This document shows, one piece after another, positions 22,852 through 34,089 of a DNA stretch of 64,000 bases; the stretch's first letter is position 1, and each line of letters opens with the position of its first letter. The stretch covers positions 186,001 through 250,000 of the forward strand of contig JAIUPT010000032.1 in the NCBI GenBank assembly GCA_022315425.1, in the 5' to 3' direction. The notes beneath the pieces are model-generated. The model worked only from the letters and a program-made list of their open reading frames with translations, was not told the DNA's origin and did not search any database. Source of the stretch: Pseudevernia furfuracea (lineage: Eukaryota > Ascomycota > Lecanoromycetes > Lecanorales > Parmeliaceae). Made by a program: the position numbers and the translations under genes.

Positions 22852-25581
22852 TGCTGTCCTATCAAGAACTCACCTGCATGAAGGACCGTGAGATGGGACT
22901 CCGAAACCCCGACGGCGTGTAATACAGATAGGAGTGCAGGCGTGAGAATCCGCTCCAGCTCATACGGCGTCGACGTTGGTCGGCCGGGCGAACAGGGATG
23001 GATCCAGCTGCTTGAGCAGCACCTGCAGAACATTCCTGAGAACATCTGCCGTCTTGCAGTGGTGCAGCGCATCGGTAGGACGCTGTGCGAAGACAAACGG
23101 GGATGCCACCACTACTGTCTTTTACATCCCATACCGGCAGGTACTCGTACAAGCATCTCGGAGAAAAGGGAAATCGGAGATGAGATGGCCGCTCAAGTTC
23201 AAACACCAACCAAAAGCCACTCCAACTTTTCGAAACCAACACCAACATCAACAGCAGTGGGAAAATACGGAAGAGAGCAATGATTACCTAGTGGATACCT
23301 ATGCACACCTATTATTGAATTATTTGGATCCGGTTCGGATTCAATAATATTCGCCCTACTCTATGTTTGTAAAATGTAAGATACGAGTTCATTATCGCGT
23401 AGCACCGTGGGAGATTAAACCCTACAACTTACAAGTAGTCGACTCGTCGAGTACGCGAGCGCTCCATAAATCGGCACGACGTTTCGCCTGCGTCGTACAT
23501 AGATACCTAAGGTAGCTTCCGTGGTGGAGACGGCCCTACTGCAGGGCGAAAAGAGTAGGGTAGGGCCCATGTGGCACCAACCTTACCTTACCTTACTTAG
23601 GGCGGCACACTACTACTGGCTGCTGCCACAGGTGGAGAACTGGAGATCTGCCTTAACTTTAAGGTAGGGTTTATTACAAGTGCAAAGCGATATTTATGTA
23701 GGTACGGTGTACCGCAGCGCGAATTGCTTTTTGGCTGATCTTAACGGCACGACCCGATGCCACCACCAGCTAAAGTAAGGTAAGGTAAGGTAGGTAGGGT
23801 ATGTCGGTAGTCGGTATGAATCTGTGCCTGCCAAGAGCATGCATGAAGCAAGATTGCAACACATATTGTAGGGAGACGTGCGCGAGTGCGACGACCACCC
23901 TTGAAATCTCTCCTTTTCAGACAAAAGGCCGTCGGTCAAAAGACTGCTTTTTGCTGAAGGTATATTATAACCCGCTTTAAACTACGTGACAAGCGTGCTT
24001 TGGCCGACGTTGATTAATTAGGGCTTCTACACCTCTTGATGGTTTCAGCGGCCATGGTCTCCCTTGATCATAGAAACTTGCTGCGCTCCTTGCCCTTCGT
24101 CATTGAGTCATGAAGCGCGATGAATGGCTTCCGTTGCCGGAGCTCCGCTCGCGAGTTGCAGAAAAACCAGTGCACGTCTCCAAGTTCACGAGGGCAGCCT
24201 CTTCGTGTGCGGGGGTCTGCAGGGTTCAACGGCGGCCAACGATGACAGTCCCGATTGCGTGCATGGTTGGTGGTATAGCTCGGTAAGGTAGATGCTGAAG
24301 GACCCGCGAAATCGATGATCAGAGGCGGCTGCCGGGATCTGACGCCGCGATGTTGACTTTTTGGCGCGCCGGACACAAGTGTCACACGGCTCCGCAAGGC
24401 AAGGGACGACGAGCTGCCCCGGATACGGGTTGCTGAAAGCCCTTGCAACCCCAGCATCAAAAAACTTCCCCACGATTCAATCTTTTCACCATCCCTTCTT
24501 TGCTCGTGCATCCTCAATCCCCCCTTCCAACCATCTTACCATTACTCTTCACCATCATCGCGTGAACAGCCTCCGTCTTCGCCTTCCTCTCCTCATCCGA
24601 CGTCTGCACCACTTTCTTAATCGCACCCAACTCCGTCTCCCCATCCTCCTGAGCATAGACATCCCCCCTCCTGCAGATAAGATTACGACTTCCCAACATC
24701 TGTCTCGTCGCGATCAACGGAATCCCCCCGATCCCGATCCCACTTGCAGGAGTCGAACTCGAAGGATGTCATCGCGAGGTAATCTTCTTGACTAAATGCC
24801 GGAACAAGCGCAGACTGGGTCGACAGAATATGCGTACTAGTCCATGTGCTCAAGATTCCTATCGAAGAAGACGCCGTCCCGTACAGACTCCGGGACGGAA
24901 GCTTGTTGGAACGGAGGCTTTCCCAGCCACCCGAGCCCGACGACGCGGCGGGAGGCATGGTCGGAGGTTGGAGTTGGAACTTTTTGGGGGATCTGCGAGG
25001 AAAGCTCGTGACGCGCGAACAATTGCGCTGGTGGTGTTGCTCGATTCGTTCTTGTGCCGGAACGTGACGATGGTCACCAAAACCCGCGTCAATCCACTCC
25101 GTCAAAGCAGGCTTCGATCCACTCGTGACGGTCATCCCATTCGCTTGGCATGGTGGGCCGTGCAGAAAAGACGCGTCGTCTTCTTCTCGAACAAGACATC
25201 CAAACGTTGAATTGATTGTTGGCCAATGAAATCACCAAGAGGCCTCGCCTGCCTTACTTTTCCACCAATTACTCCAAAAACAAGAAGAGGAAAAGAAAAA
25301 GAAAAAGTGCATGTCAAGTGTCAAGTCTTCTGCTGGGCAATTAGACATTGGATTATTATTCCTCCTCGTAATATAGTAAATTAAAAAGTCATCAAGTGCC
25401 TTTGCAGACAAGAAAGTGCCATCTACTTCCAACCGTGGGTATCAACGCGCTATCAAAATCTTGCCCAAACGCCAACCAGAAGGCGCATTCTAGCCCAAAC
25501 ACCTTGACGTGCTATCTATCATCGCTTCCCCTGGCATCAAGCTCCCACTAACGAGAATCTTCTATTGAGAGTGACCATCTC
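22852..25581. other. Gene-poor stretch with an inverted repeat and uncertain open frames
   Basis: An imperfect inverted repeat occupies 23581-23790. On the minus strand, 24514-25135 has two open frames of fair coding character: SRSLYGTASSSIGILST and VPAFSQEDYLAMTSFEFDS in 24683-25135, and a charged helical stretch in 24514-24717. They may be exons of one unrecognised gene, but I could not join them with confidence. The 3' end of the KAR9-like gene bounds the region on the right. Confidence 0.35.
23581..23790. repeat. Inverted repeat of CCTTA-type arms, 210 bp end to end
   Basis: The left arm 23581-23600 (CCTTACCTTACCTTACTTAG) is matched by its reverse complement at 23770-23790 with one extra A. 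A smaller palindrome (CCTTAACTTTAAGG) lies inside at about 23650. The interior has no open frame. The arrangement could be a short non-autonomous element or a large cruciform. I see no clear target-site duplication. Confidence 0.6.
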
Positions 25582-28500
25582 TCAGCCCTCGTTTCTGCCT
25601 CTAAAAAACACCCTCTTCGTACTCCCCACCTTTCCCAAGTCCCCGACAACGCTTTCGCTACCGCCTTTCTTCTCCACACCGCTGTGTCTCGCAAGCTCCA
25701 TCATTTCATCTACCCATGCCTGCTTACTAGGCGAGATGTCCATGTTCTTAGTCTTAGGCCCTGCAAGACCAAGAGACGGAGAGACTTCGTCTGTACCCGC
25801 CCATGACAACTGCAGTGAAGTTCGCGAAAGAGGATCCGATTGAGGCGTATGAGGCCTATCGAATATGGCCGGAGAAGTCTGCTGCCTTGCAAGCCTGTCG
25901 GCTGGACGTTGCTTCCTTATTGATAATGCGGGAGAAGCCGGTCTACTCCCAGGTCTGCTACGGGGTGATTGGTTGTTCGTCAGTGGCGAAGATGATGGAA
26001 GTCCTGCAATATCGAATGGGCTATCTGAGACTGATCGTCGACCATGATGCCCTGCGTATTCCCGTAAATACTCGCCCAGGTCGGCCCAACCGCCTCCAAT
26101 GCGTACCATGACGCGTTCACCTCCTTCACCCACTAGGCGCACGAAAAGTTTTATAGGAACAGTCTTGCCGGTCTGATGCAGATGGTACAGCTTTATGTCT
26201 GGCTCACCGGTCGGTGATCGTGACTGGGAGCTTTTCGGCTGCGCAGGTGCTAGGGTCATCGACGGTAGTGGGGTCGATGTCTGCGTTCTTTTCAGTCGCC
26301 AAGCAGGCGAGCGGGTTTTGGACGTCCTGGGATCTGAAGGAGAGTTGAAGCGCATGACTTCGGGAGCATCAGGCTCGGGCCCAGACGTCAGGCGGATTTG
26401 CGTTGGGAGCTCGGTAAGTATGGAGCTGATACGTTCTTCGAGCTGATCATCCAAATTGCTAGGGGATAGCCTTACTGTCGTTCGCGGTGTCTCAACATGC
26501 CCAGCAGCGTGGCCACTAGTTGGATCACTCATCTGCATCTGCCGTATCTTTACAGGCATAGACCCTGGACCTAGATCTGATACTTGTTCGAATCTATGGG
26601 CAGATCTGGGAGGAATAGGTGGCGGTGAATGGTATGGGTTTCGATGCTCAGCCATGTCGAGCTCCCGATCTAGACTTTGTGCCGGGTGAGCAGGTCTTGG
26701 AGGCACAGCAGGTGGTGAATGGTACGGGAGTTGTTGCTTAGGCGTGTGAAAACCTCGATCTGAGCTTTGTACTGACATCGAAAAATTTACAGGAACGGGT
26801 GGCGGTGGATGGTACAGAGGTTGTGGCTTGCGCATGTCAAGTCCAGGTTCTAGGTTCTGTGCCGGTGACGACGATTGCTGATCCTGTACCTTTCTAGAGG
26901 CCGGCAGTGGTGTGGTAGTACTTGAAGCCTCTGGCTCTCCATGTTGGGGAGCGGAGGAGATTGGGCACTGGCTCGACTGTATTTTGCTATATTCTGGATC
27001 CGATAGTGACAACGTAGAAGAGTAACTCCCACTTCGTTGCACTTGGATCCTGCGAATCTCGTATTTTGGGACGATATCAGAGGACTGAAGGGAAGCACTC
27101 CTAGTTCTAATATGCCCAGAACCTCCATTGCGCTGTTTGTTCTTGGGAACGAAGTCTGACGGTCCCACAATTTGATGGATCTTGGCCCCGTCACCATCTG
27201 CCTGTTGACCGGGCCTCCAAAAAGAAATGTCTAGTGGTGTCATGGGTTCTTTGTTCCATGCGGTAGGGCTTGTGGCTTTGACAGGAGAGCCAATGTACTC
27301 TGCAACCACAGCGCTTTGTATCTCTGGACTCGACTTATTGGATGAATAGTTCGAAGTTGTCGATCCGGAGTCAGAAGTATCTGACGCAGCATTTGGAGAG
27401 ACTGGCTCCTTTAAGTTTGCTCCTGAGCAGGCAAGCATCAGAGGAGTAGGTCTATGAGTTGATCTATTGGGCAATGAAGGCGTCTTTAGTCCGTTCAAAT
27501 ATTGGCCGCCGACGCTGTCTACTACTGGCCCTCGCAAGTGAGCTTTATTATTGAGACAAGGTTCGGGCATTGCGTTTCTCGACGGAAAAGGCTCGAGGTC
27601 AAACGGTGCAGAAGTAGGATTGGTGGAAGATTCGGTGACAACCTTCTCCGACTTCACAGTCTCCATCGGAGTTTGCGGCGTCAAATCAAATTCGCTGTTA
27701 GCACCCCGTCTGATCTCATCGGACTTTGCATCAATATCCAACGTTGATGTCGGATTCCGAATATCCGGTCGCTTTTCAAAATCCAAAAGCTCATTTGTGT
27801 GATCCTGTGTAAAGTCCTTTTCTAGCCTTCCATAACTCATTTCCTTGTTCATCGCCAGCCGCTCAGCCTTCACGACCCACGCGCTGTATTTATTTTCCAG
27901 GTTGTCCAAGCCATCGACCCAGGAATCAGGTAGGGTGTCTGCCCTGCCTTCTAGAAGATCAAGCATTCTGTCCAACTTTCGCCCTAACTCCGAAATTTGA
28001 TCTTGCAGAACAGCTCGGATGTCTGAAAAAGCTTTCTGCGACAAGTCCGATGTCCGCTTCGTGTGTTGGGCATCGTGGGCACCGATCGCGATCGTCGCAG
28101 AGATCATCGACTCCCGGCCAGCGTCCAATTCTATCAAAAAAGACGGAACTTGTCGCAGGACCAGCAACCGTGTAGACCAAGTGTTCAGCAGCATTTCTAG
28201 CCGTGAGATAGTCGGCAGAGCCTGCACGATGGTAGCAGTGATGACTGCGGTGAAATCGTCCAGGTGATCATAGTCTGTCGGAAGTGTAAAACTAGCTTTT
28301 GGGTTCTGAAGGGAGGTGCGCCTCGAGCCAGCCTTGAAATGGGTATTACGCACGTAGTCTTTCAGATCCTCGATTTCCAAAGTCTCCATATCGTCTCTGA
28401 TCATCTCAATGCGGTCTTCGTACTCTTGAACCAGCTTCGAGGATAGACCCCCCACATTCGGCTTTCCGATGAGGTTGCCTCCAATGGATCTTATCGTTCC

Positions 28501-28917
28501 TGCGGATGGACTCCCGTCGATGTGACCTTCTTGGCGGTATTGAGCCTTGCTTCTCGTTGGTTCCTCCAATGGTGGCTGGTCAAAACCGGGCCATGGCCAT
28601 CCATCAATCTCTGCATACCATTCCTGGACCTTCTTACCAGCCAACGCTGCCTTAAATCCCCATGCTCTTTCTGACGTAGACGCGGATGTAACGCTTTCCT
28701 GGATGAAGCTCTTGCCGGCCTTGTCCCCTGTCCGTACGATACCATTGGTCTGTAGCGCCTCAAGCATAGAAGAAGGCGAAATATCGGAGAGCAAAGGTTT
28801 GAACTCCTGGGTTGTGAAGTGCTGCTGTCGAGATGGAGATCGTGAGAGCGAACGAGATGCAGCAAGTCGCGGCCGAGCGGGGAAGTTGGGTGTGGGGTCT
28901 AGATTTATAGGGTCCAT
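25582..28917 (-). CDS. KAR9-like protein with a GAS2 (GAR) microtubule-binding domain
   Basis: An uninterrupted 1111-aa frame from ATG 28917. The N-terminal 430 residues hold LLSDISPSSMLEAL, SERAWGFKAALAGKKVQEWYAEIDGWPWP and a long helical region, the layout of fungal KAR9-family cortical proteins. The middle is Ser/Pro-rich and disordered, with proline repeats of the type PYHSPPPxPPR (about 720-790) that could bind SH3 domains. Around 915-960 lies a GAS2/GAR block (VPIKLFVRLVGEGGERVMVR…GGGWADLGEYLREY) that in other proteins binds microtubules. The last 150 residues are basic and Ser-rich and end in KRVFFRGRNEG. The expected role is linking microtubule plus ends to cortex or spindle poles for nuclear positioning. 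The absence of introns in 3.3 kb contrasts with its neighbours. The KAR9 assignment is from memory of the family, the GAS2 part from visible residues. Confidence 0.7.
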   Translation of the reverse strand: MDPINLDPTPNFPARPRLAASRSLSRSPSRQQHFTTQEFKPLLSDISPSSMLEALQTNGIVRTGDKAGKSFIQESVTSASTSERAWGFKAALAGKKVQEWYAEIDGWPWPGFDQPPLEEPTRSKAQYRQEGHIDGSPSAGTIRSIGGNLIGKPNVGGLSSKLVQEYEDRIEMIRDDMETLEIEDLKDYVRNTHFKAGSRRTSLQNPKASFTLPTDYDHLDDFTAVITATIVQALPTISRLEMLLNTWSTRLLVLRQVPSFLIELDAGRESMISATIAIGAHDAQHTKRTSDLSQKAFSDIRAVLQDQISELGRKLDRMLDLLEGRADTLPDSWVDGLDNLENKYSAWVVKAERLAMNKEMSYGRLEKDFTQDHTNELLDFEKRPDIRNPTSTLDIDAKSDEIRRGANSEFDLTPQTPMETVKSEKVVTESSTNPTSAPFDLEPFPSRNAMPEPCLNNKAHLRGPVVDSVGGQYLNGLKTPSLPNRSTHRPTPLMLACSGANLKEPVSPNAASDTSDSGSTTSNYSSNKSSPEIQSAVVAEYIGSPVKATSPTAWNKEPMTPLDISFWRPGQQADGDGAKIHQIVGPSDFVPKNKQRNGGSGHIRTRSASLQSSDIVPKYEIRRIQVQRSGSYSSTLSLSDPEYSKIQSSQCPISSAPQHGEPEASSTTTPLPASRKVQDQQSSSPAQNLEPGLDMRKPQPLYHPPPPVPVNFSMSVQSSDRGFHTPKQQLPYHSPPAVPPRPAHPAQSLDRELDMAEHRNPYHSPPPIPPRSAHRFEQVSDLGPGSMPVKIRQMQMSDPTSGHAAGHVETPRTTVRLSPSNLDDQLEERISSILTELPTQIRLTSGPEPDAPEVMRFNSPSDPRTSKTRSPAWRLKRTQTSTPLPSMTLAPAQPKSSQSRSPTGEPDIKLYHLHQTGKTVPIKLFVRLVGEGGERVMVRIGGGWADLGEYLREYAGHHGRRSVSDSPFDIAGLPSSSPLTNNQSPRSRPGSRPASPALSIRKQRPADRLARQQTSPAIFDRPHTPQSDPLSRTSLQLSWAGTDEVSPSLGLAGPKTKNMDISPSKQAWVDEMMELARHSGVEKKGGSESVVGDLGKVGSTKRVFFRGRNEG

Positions 28918-29202
28918 TGCTGGTCAATCCATTCCTGTATGAAACACCAATCCTACCCAAGAAGGACAGGCAGAGAAAGCTAAGAGCAAAGAGCGACGAA
29001 AATTAGTCGACAAACAAAAGCAAAGTCAAAGGTGTTGGGAGAGAACATGCAGCCTGCAGGGAAATTTTGCCGCGCGCTTGTGGTTACTTTCGGTACGAGA
29101 GCGAGTAAAGTAATCCGGGCTATCTTTTAGATAAAGCAGCCACATCAGTGGCCATTGACGCTCGCTTTAGGGCATAATATGTCAGCGCAACTCGCGCTCT
29201 AT

Positions 29203-29640
29203 TTAGGGTACACTGCTGCTAGGCGGACTTTCTGCGCCCTTGCACCACTTGCGGTCCTGCCAGGGTTGGCACTCAGCATTGATGCAGATGGGCTGGTATA
29301 GCCGGTTTAATAGGCGAGAGACGTCGGCCAAGACCTCCGTCCTGTGCTTGAGATACTCAACTCCCATGTTTCCGAGTCCTTGCACGCTCATGATAATCAA
29401 GGTCTCATGTCCTCGAGCCTTCGAAGCAACGGGCGCAACGTCCCAGATCTGCCCGCCAAGTTTCATTTTCCAACAGCCTGCGAAACCACAGGACTGAAGT
29501 CCCCGACTTCTGAGTGTGTCCAAGGTAAATTAGCTACGTCGGTGATGTCTGAAACCGAAACGCCGCCTCATTGCCGGAGTATCCGTCCATTCTTAGCAAA
29601 CCATTCGAACTCGAGCCCTGTCAGTTGACATCGCAATGGC
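29203..29640 (-). pseudogene. Coding-like fragment of an unknown Cys-containing protein
   Basis: 29523-29203 on the minus strand is open for 106 codons, with marked C/G preference at third positions. It has protein-like content (CGFAGCWKMKLGGQIWDV, then VSRLLNRLYQPICINAEC) and ends just before a stop at 29203. Further upstream other frames look equally real (LTGLEFEWFAKNGRILRQ, then a stop, then GGVSVSDITDVANLPW), at about 29640-29530. I could not connect them with a normal intron or find a start. So I read it as a decayed gene or a gene whose first exons I have missed. The family is not recognised. Confidence 0.35.
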
Positions 29641-29737
29641 CTTGTAACTTTGATTACTGACCTTGTGACGTACTTCGAAACACGATGAGACACGACCAAG
29701 AAAGCTGTTGCCTTGCACTGATAGTCTTTCGTATAAC

Positions 29738-29746
29738 TATAAAAGG
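29738..29746 (+). promoter_or_regulatory. TATA box
   Basis: TATAAAAGG, a near-perfect TATA element, stands 186 bp before the ATG at 29932. Such strong boxes are uncommon in this window and support the small gene downstream. Confidence 0.5.
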
Positions 29747-29931
29747 ATATGCTTCCTCAGTGTTTGTTTTCCCCGCTCAACAATCATTTCCCAAATCTCA
29801 AGCCTCTGCAGTCCAGTGACACATTCTCAGGCGGAGTTGTCAGAAGGCTTTAACCTTTTGCTGAGCCCGCTCTGCTATCTATCCTCTTACCCACCCTTGC
29901 ACCAAAACCCCTCCACCGAACGCTCTCTCAA

Positions 29932-30240
29932 ATGCCTGAATCTGACCCACCCGACGAGGTCGCAGCAGCCGTCTACGGGTACGCCATCCTCATGATCGCC
30001 CTCGCCGTAGTTCTGACCCGCCTCGATTCGAAGAAAAAGGCCACACCTACCGGTAAGCCTCCTTCCATGCTTGCACAGGACGGACACCTAGGCTTACGAT
30101 CTTCTAACCGAAGAAAAACAATGAACGCCCACATCACCCCAGCAAGGCCCCCACGGTCTCGCCACGAACGCTCTTCGAAATCCTTATCGGATCCTTGTTT
30201 TCCTCGCCGTCTTCAGTATCGCATGAAGAATCTGGTATAG
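29932..30240 (+). CDS. Small single-TM protein of unknown function
   Basis: From ATG 29932 the frame encodes a short acidic N-terminus (MPESDPPDE), one hydrophobic helix (AAVYGYAILMIALAVVLTRL) and a basic tail. Read without splicing it has 102 aa. A GTAAGC at 30053 and CCCCAG ending at 30142 would remove 90 nt, a multiple of three, so spliced (72 aa) and unspliced forms share the same frame, start and stop. A TATA box 186 bp upstream supports transcription. Topology predicts a small tail-anchored or single-pass protein, perhaps of mitochondria or ER. I do not recognise a family, and the length makes it a moderate call. Confidence 0.45.
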   Translation: MPESDPPDEVAAAVYGYAILMIALAVVLTRLDSKKKATPTGKPPSMLAQDGHLGLRSSNRRKTMNAHITPARPPRSRHERSSKSLSDPCFPRRLQYRMKNLV

Positions 30241-30531
30241 CCATAAGCTAGAAGAGGCTTTCGGGTGCTGCAGTTGCACGGGTTCCCATGGTTGAAACTG
30301 CGGCTGTGCATGTTGAGGTCAGGAAGGAGTCATTTTTGGGGAGTTACTGTCTCTTCGAATTGCTACTACGGGAGTTCGCATGTTGTTCCTAATGCCATCT
30401 GTCGGGTTGTTTGTAGGATATGGACAAGAATAAGGATAAATGTTGAATTGTTCGGGTACCTCCCCACTGTGCAAGATATGTACAAACAAGCCAAATTATG
30501 ATTACATCATCAGGCCGCTCTCCAAAAAAGG
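30241..30531. other. Intergenic between converging genes
   Basis: Holds the 3' ends of the small TM gene (+) and the RBR ligase (-). Nothing else was seen. Confidence 0.5.
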
Positions 30532-32453
30532 CTACGCATCATCGTCCCACTCGTCGTCTGAGATTTCAGAAAGGTCATCACTATCCCATCTACACAATCC
30601 AGAGTCAGCATGACTTCCTTGAGCAAAAATCTCCGGCTTGCGAGACAGGTTTGGGGGGGACCATGAGCCTGCTGCTTGCGAGACTTGTCTTGCGACCCAA
30701 ATGATGGTAACAAAAGCAGGGAATTGCTCGGAAATGTGCACTTACTCATCCTCCTCATCATCACGGGCCATTTGTAGAAACCGTTCGAGACCTTGATTAA
30801 GTCCTCGATTAGGTCGAATGATAATGGCTGGAGCCGCTGGTGGTCCGAATGGTACAAGCCTTGCAGCAACTGGCATAGGGAGAGGAGGGCCGTCATCCTC
30901 ATCGTCGAAATCCAAAGGTAATCCATTGACGCCACCACCAAAACCATGGCCAAAATTCCCGTCATCGCCTCCTTCCAATTCCCACAGGCGCATGTAGCAG
31001 CTGCTTTTCACGGTGTTGTAATGTACATATGGGTTGGCTTTGTTAAGATAAGCCCCACACAGGTAGCAAAAATGGGTATCGCATTTGAAGCAGATCATAT
31101 GGTTGCATCCATGCGTCTTTTGAGCTCGGGCATCGCATGTAGGGCACGGTTGCGTGTGTAGCTTCATGTAGTCTTCAGATGCTTTTTCCTCGGCAGTCAG
31201 TTCAAATTGGGAACGTGGGAAGCAGACGAAGTATTCGCCATGCCAGCTCGCTTTGCAGACTTTGCAAAAGGCGAAGTTACAATCTTCGCAGATTGCGAGG
31301 CGTTCGGCCGGTGGGGGTAGCTTCTCTTGGGGGGCATTGCGGTCATAGGTTTGCGGCTCCTCGGTCTCTTTTCTTTTCCCTGTTTCTTCCCCTTGATCCG
31401 ACTTGCTTTGACTGGTACGAGCTGGTCCTTGACACCATTGACGGGGGCAGTAGACCGTCGTTTTATCAGATTCGAGGCGTTTCTTCCTCTTCAGTTTGAT
31501 GTAACGTTGGACTGTATCCTGTTCTAATGGTATTTGTAGGAGCTCGCTTGGCTCAAGTGTCATGTCCTTCGATTCGTTGTTTGGCTGGATCTGATCGGTT
31601 GCCGCGCCCACATTAGGCTCCTTGCCACAGTCAGGCGCCGTGCACTTGACGTTTCCGATATCCCCTTCGGTTATGCAGGCGCTGTAGTAGTCTTGGAGAC
31701 ACGATACACAAAAGACGTGCCCACAGAGAAGGCGGTGACAGCCAGTTCCTTTCTTGGCATCTGTGCTCAAGTGGTCAGTCAGTCATCCGGTGAATCCCCT
31801 TTACACGTCCTACCTAGACAAATGCCGCACTCAAAAGTCTCTCGCTCAAATTTTGCCCGTTTGGCTTTCAGGTCGAAGTCGAGAAGGGACACTTTGAGAT
31901 CAGGCGAGACTTCCAGCACTTGGTCATCAGCCTGAGCCATATCGAATCCCCGCTCCGCCGCCTCTCGCAGATGGTCAATGTACCGAAAAACCACCTGGTT
32001 CCTGCCCAGCTCCTCCCATAGTGTGTGACCCGCTTTTCTCAGCTCTTGCAATTTTTGTTCCGGAAGCCATGAATACTGCGACTCCAGGTAGAATACTGGC
32101 GGCTTCTCCGCCGGATACCCTTCGGGCAGGGAGAGTTGTAGGCTCAGAGCTGGTAGGTGCGATAGCCGAGAAACGTTTTCATTCAGAGGTGTGGCAACTC
32201 CGTTGTCTCCAATCTCCAACTCGGATATCTCTTCAATGGTTGAGTGTGGAAGGGTAAGGGGCCCGACTGGAGGTGCGCCATCAGCGGATGGGAACCGTAT
32301 GGATAAAGGTCCAAGGGGTTCGACTTCAATTGAGATAGTCGCAGAAAAAGGATCTGAACCCGCGACATCTACCAGCAACTCAGGATATATAGCGGCGAGT
32401 GACGCGAGTTCGATTGTTCGCTCATCCTCTCCCTCCTCAAGGTCATCGGCCAT
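30532..32453 (-). CDS. RWD-RING-IBR (RBR) E3 ubiquitin ligase, Itt1/RNF14 type
   Basis: Exons 32453-31814, 31760-30746 and 30589-30532 give 570 aa. The first intron (53 nt) interrupts the RING (ECGICL|DAKKGTGCHRLLCGHVFCVSC). The second is 156 nt, long for this window. Domains in order: RWD (about 12-165: ELASLAAIYPELL … LPALSLQLSLPEGYPAEKPP … LWEELG), RING1 (about 208-265), IBR/BRcat (ICEDCNFAFCKVC… about 370-395) and Rcat (CPTCDARAQKTHGCNHMICFKCDTHFCYLCG). In the last, the Cys of HGCNH is at the place of the catalytic Cys that carries ubiquitin. An acidic, Gly/Pro-rich tail ends in DSDDLSEISDDEW. RBR ligases of this class (yeast Itt1, human RNF14) act on stalled or crosslinked translation factors and have been linked to stop-codon read-through. 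The gene is divergent from the phosphatase at 32913. Confidence 0.88.
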
Positions 32454-32912
32454 AATTGGGATTGCGATGTGGAGACATGAGTCGCTTCTTATGATCTGTG
32501 CTGCTGGATGCTCAGCATAATCAATTTATGAAGCAAAGGTAAAGAAGTGGAGGACGGTGAGTCAAATGTGGTGGCAAAGATGAATCATTAAATTTGTGTT
32601 CACACTTAAATTTCTAAGAGGGCGCGGCACACACGCGCCGAGCTGAGCGCGTAAATTCATACGAGTACGAGGCGGTTGCGCCCGTTGGTGGATCCTACTT
32701 TACCATCAATCGAAAGAGTAAAAACTAAGAGAGCGTCCTTGCGACTCCATCTATTTATTATTATTATTACTGCATTGTGGTAGAATGCCAACTCATTGAG
32801 GGCCGTACGCCCATCTAAAGCCATAAACGTGGCATCCAGGCCTGACTATCGTTGACCAGCAATTGGTAGACTCATAAATATTCCTTCCATCACCTCCAAT
32901 CTTGCAGGCAAG
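32454..32912. promoter_or_regulatory. Divergent promoter region shared by the RBR ligase and dolichyl-diphosphatase
   Basis: 459 bp separate the two start codons, which read away from each other, so both promoters must lie here. An ATT/TTA microsatellite (about 32755-32769) is in the middle. No TATA box is convincing on either strand. Confidence 0.5.
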
Positions 32913-33851
32913 ATGGAAGCCGCACCACTCGCGTCCCTATCATTGACGCACGTACACTACGTGAGAATTCCCTTCCCACTGTCTAATCTACTCCTACCTC
33001 ACTTCCTTATCCCCACTCACACTTGCCCTACAGAACCCGCACGACCCCATATCCTACCTGTGCGCCTGGCTCGCGCTCGCTCCTCAAACGCTCTGCGTAA
33101 TTTATGTTACTTTGATATGGTCGACGCGCGAGGTCGAGATCCTGCTCATGTTCGCGGGACAAATGGGCTGCGAGGCGCTCAATTTCCTGCTCAAGAGATT
33201 AATCAAGGAGGAGAGGCCGAAACGTACGTCCGATATAGATGCGCCCTCGTCGCGCGCACTGCTCCGGCACTTTGTAGAGGATTGCCTTGAAGCTAGACTG
33301 CTTGAGCGTGACGCAGCTGAAACTGACACCGTGTGTCAATTATAGAGATGAATGGCAAAGGCTACGGCATGCCCTCCTCGCACGCGCAATTCCTCGCCTA
33401 TTTCTCCATCTCCCTCTCCCTGTTCCTCCTCATTCGGCATAACCCGCCAACACCTCCCAAATCATCTCCGTCCAGCCAACCCTTACCATACAGCCACCGG
33501 CCGCTCAACCTGTTTCAACGCTGCCTCCTCTCCGTCCTGACCCTGGCGCTCGCCGCATCAGTCGCGCTTAGTCGCATTTACCTCAACTATCATACTCCGA
33601 CGCAAGTCTGTGTCGGATGTGTCGCGGGTTTTGTCTGTGCGATAGCTTGGTTTGGAGCTACGGAGTGGGCGCGGAGGGAAGGATGGGTAGATGTGGGGTT
33701 GGATAGCTGGGTAGGGAGGATGGGGAGGTGGAGAGATTTGGTTGTCGAGGAAGACTTGGCTGAGAGCGGGTGGAGTGTTTGGGAGGAGAGGCGGAAGAGG
33801 CGGAAGGAGCAGAGACGGGTGAATGAGGCGGGGAGGAAGAAGAGGCGATAG
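32913..33851 (+). CDS. Dolichyl-diphosphatase (PAP2 superfamily)
   Basis: Exons 32913-32960, 33034-33223 and 33346-33851 give 247 aa. The three PAP2 phosphatase motifs are complete: KRLIKEERP (K-x6-RP, residues 70-78), PSSH (89-92, with the proton-donor His) and SRIYLNYH (S155, R156 and the nucleophile His at 162). Several hydrophobic helices flank them and the end is strongly basic. The order and the phrase EERPKQMNGKGYGMPSSHAQF are those of Cax4/DOLPP1. That ER enzyme dephosphorylates dolichyl diphosphate, released on the lumenal side after oligosaccharide transfer, so that dolichol can be reused for N-glycosylation. Introns are 73 and 122 nt with standard borders. The first coding exon has 48 nt. 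Confidence 0.92.
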
Positions 33852-34089
33852 TTGGAGTGAGCGAGCTAGCAGTAATGTGGTATTTGATGCTTTCACTGGG
33901 CTAGGTCACGACTGAAGTTGATTTAAACGCCATGTGCGAGATTGGATTCAGCACTCTAGAGAACCTAAACGCCCTAACGCGCCGGCTACATGCCCCTAGG
34001 AGCTCCCAATTACCCCTTTGTCGTCTCCGTCATGGTCGTTCCTAAGATTACATCCTCATCCAGCCATTCGAGCGCCTAGTGCCATCTCC

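Noticed and set aside
24361..25210. Plus-strand frames opposite 24.5-25.1 kb
   Set aside because: Arg/Ser/Pro-rich without motif. The minus strand has the better coding pattern, but it is also unresolved and so was kept only as a region note.
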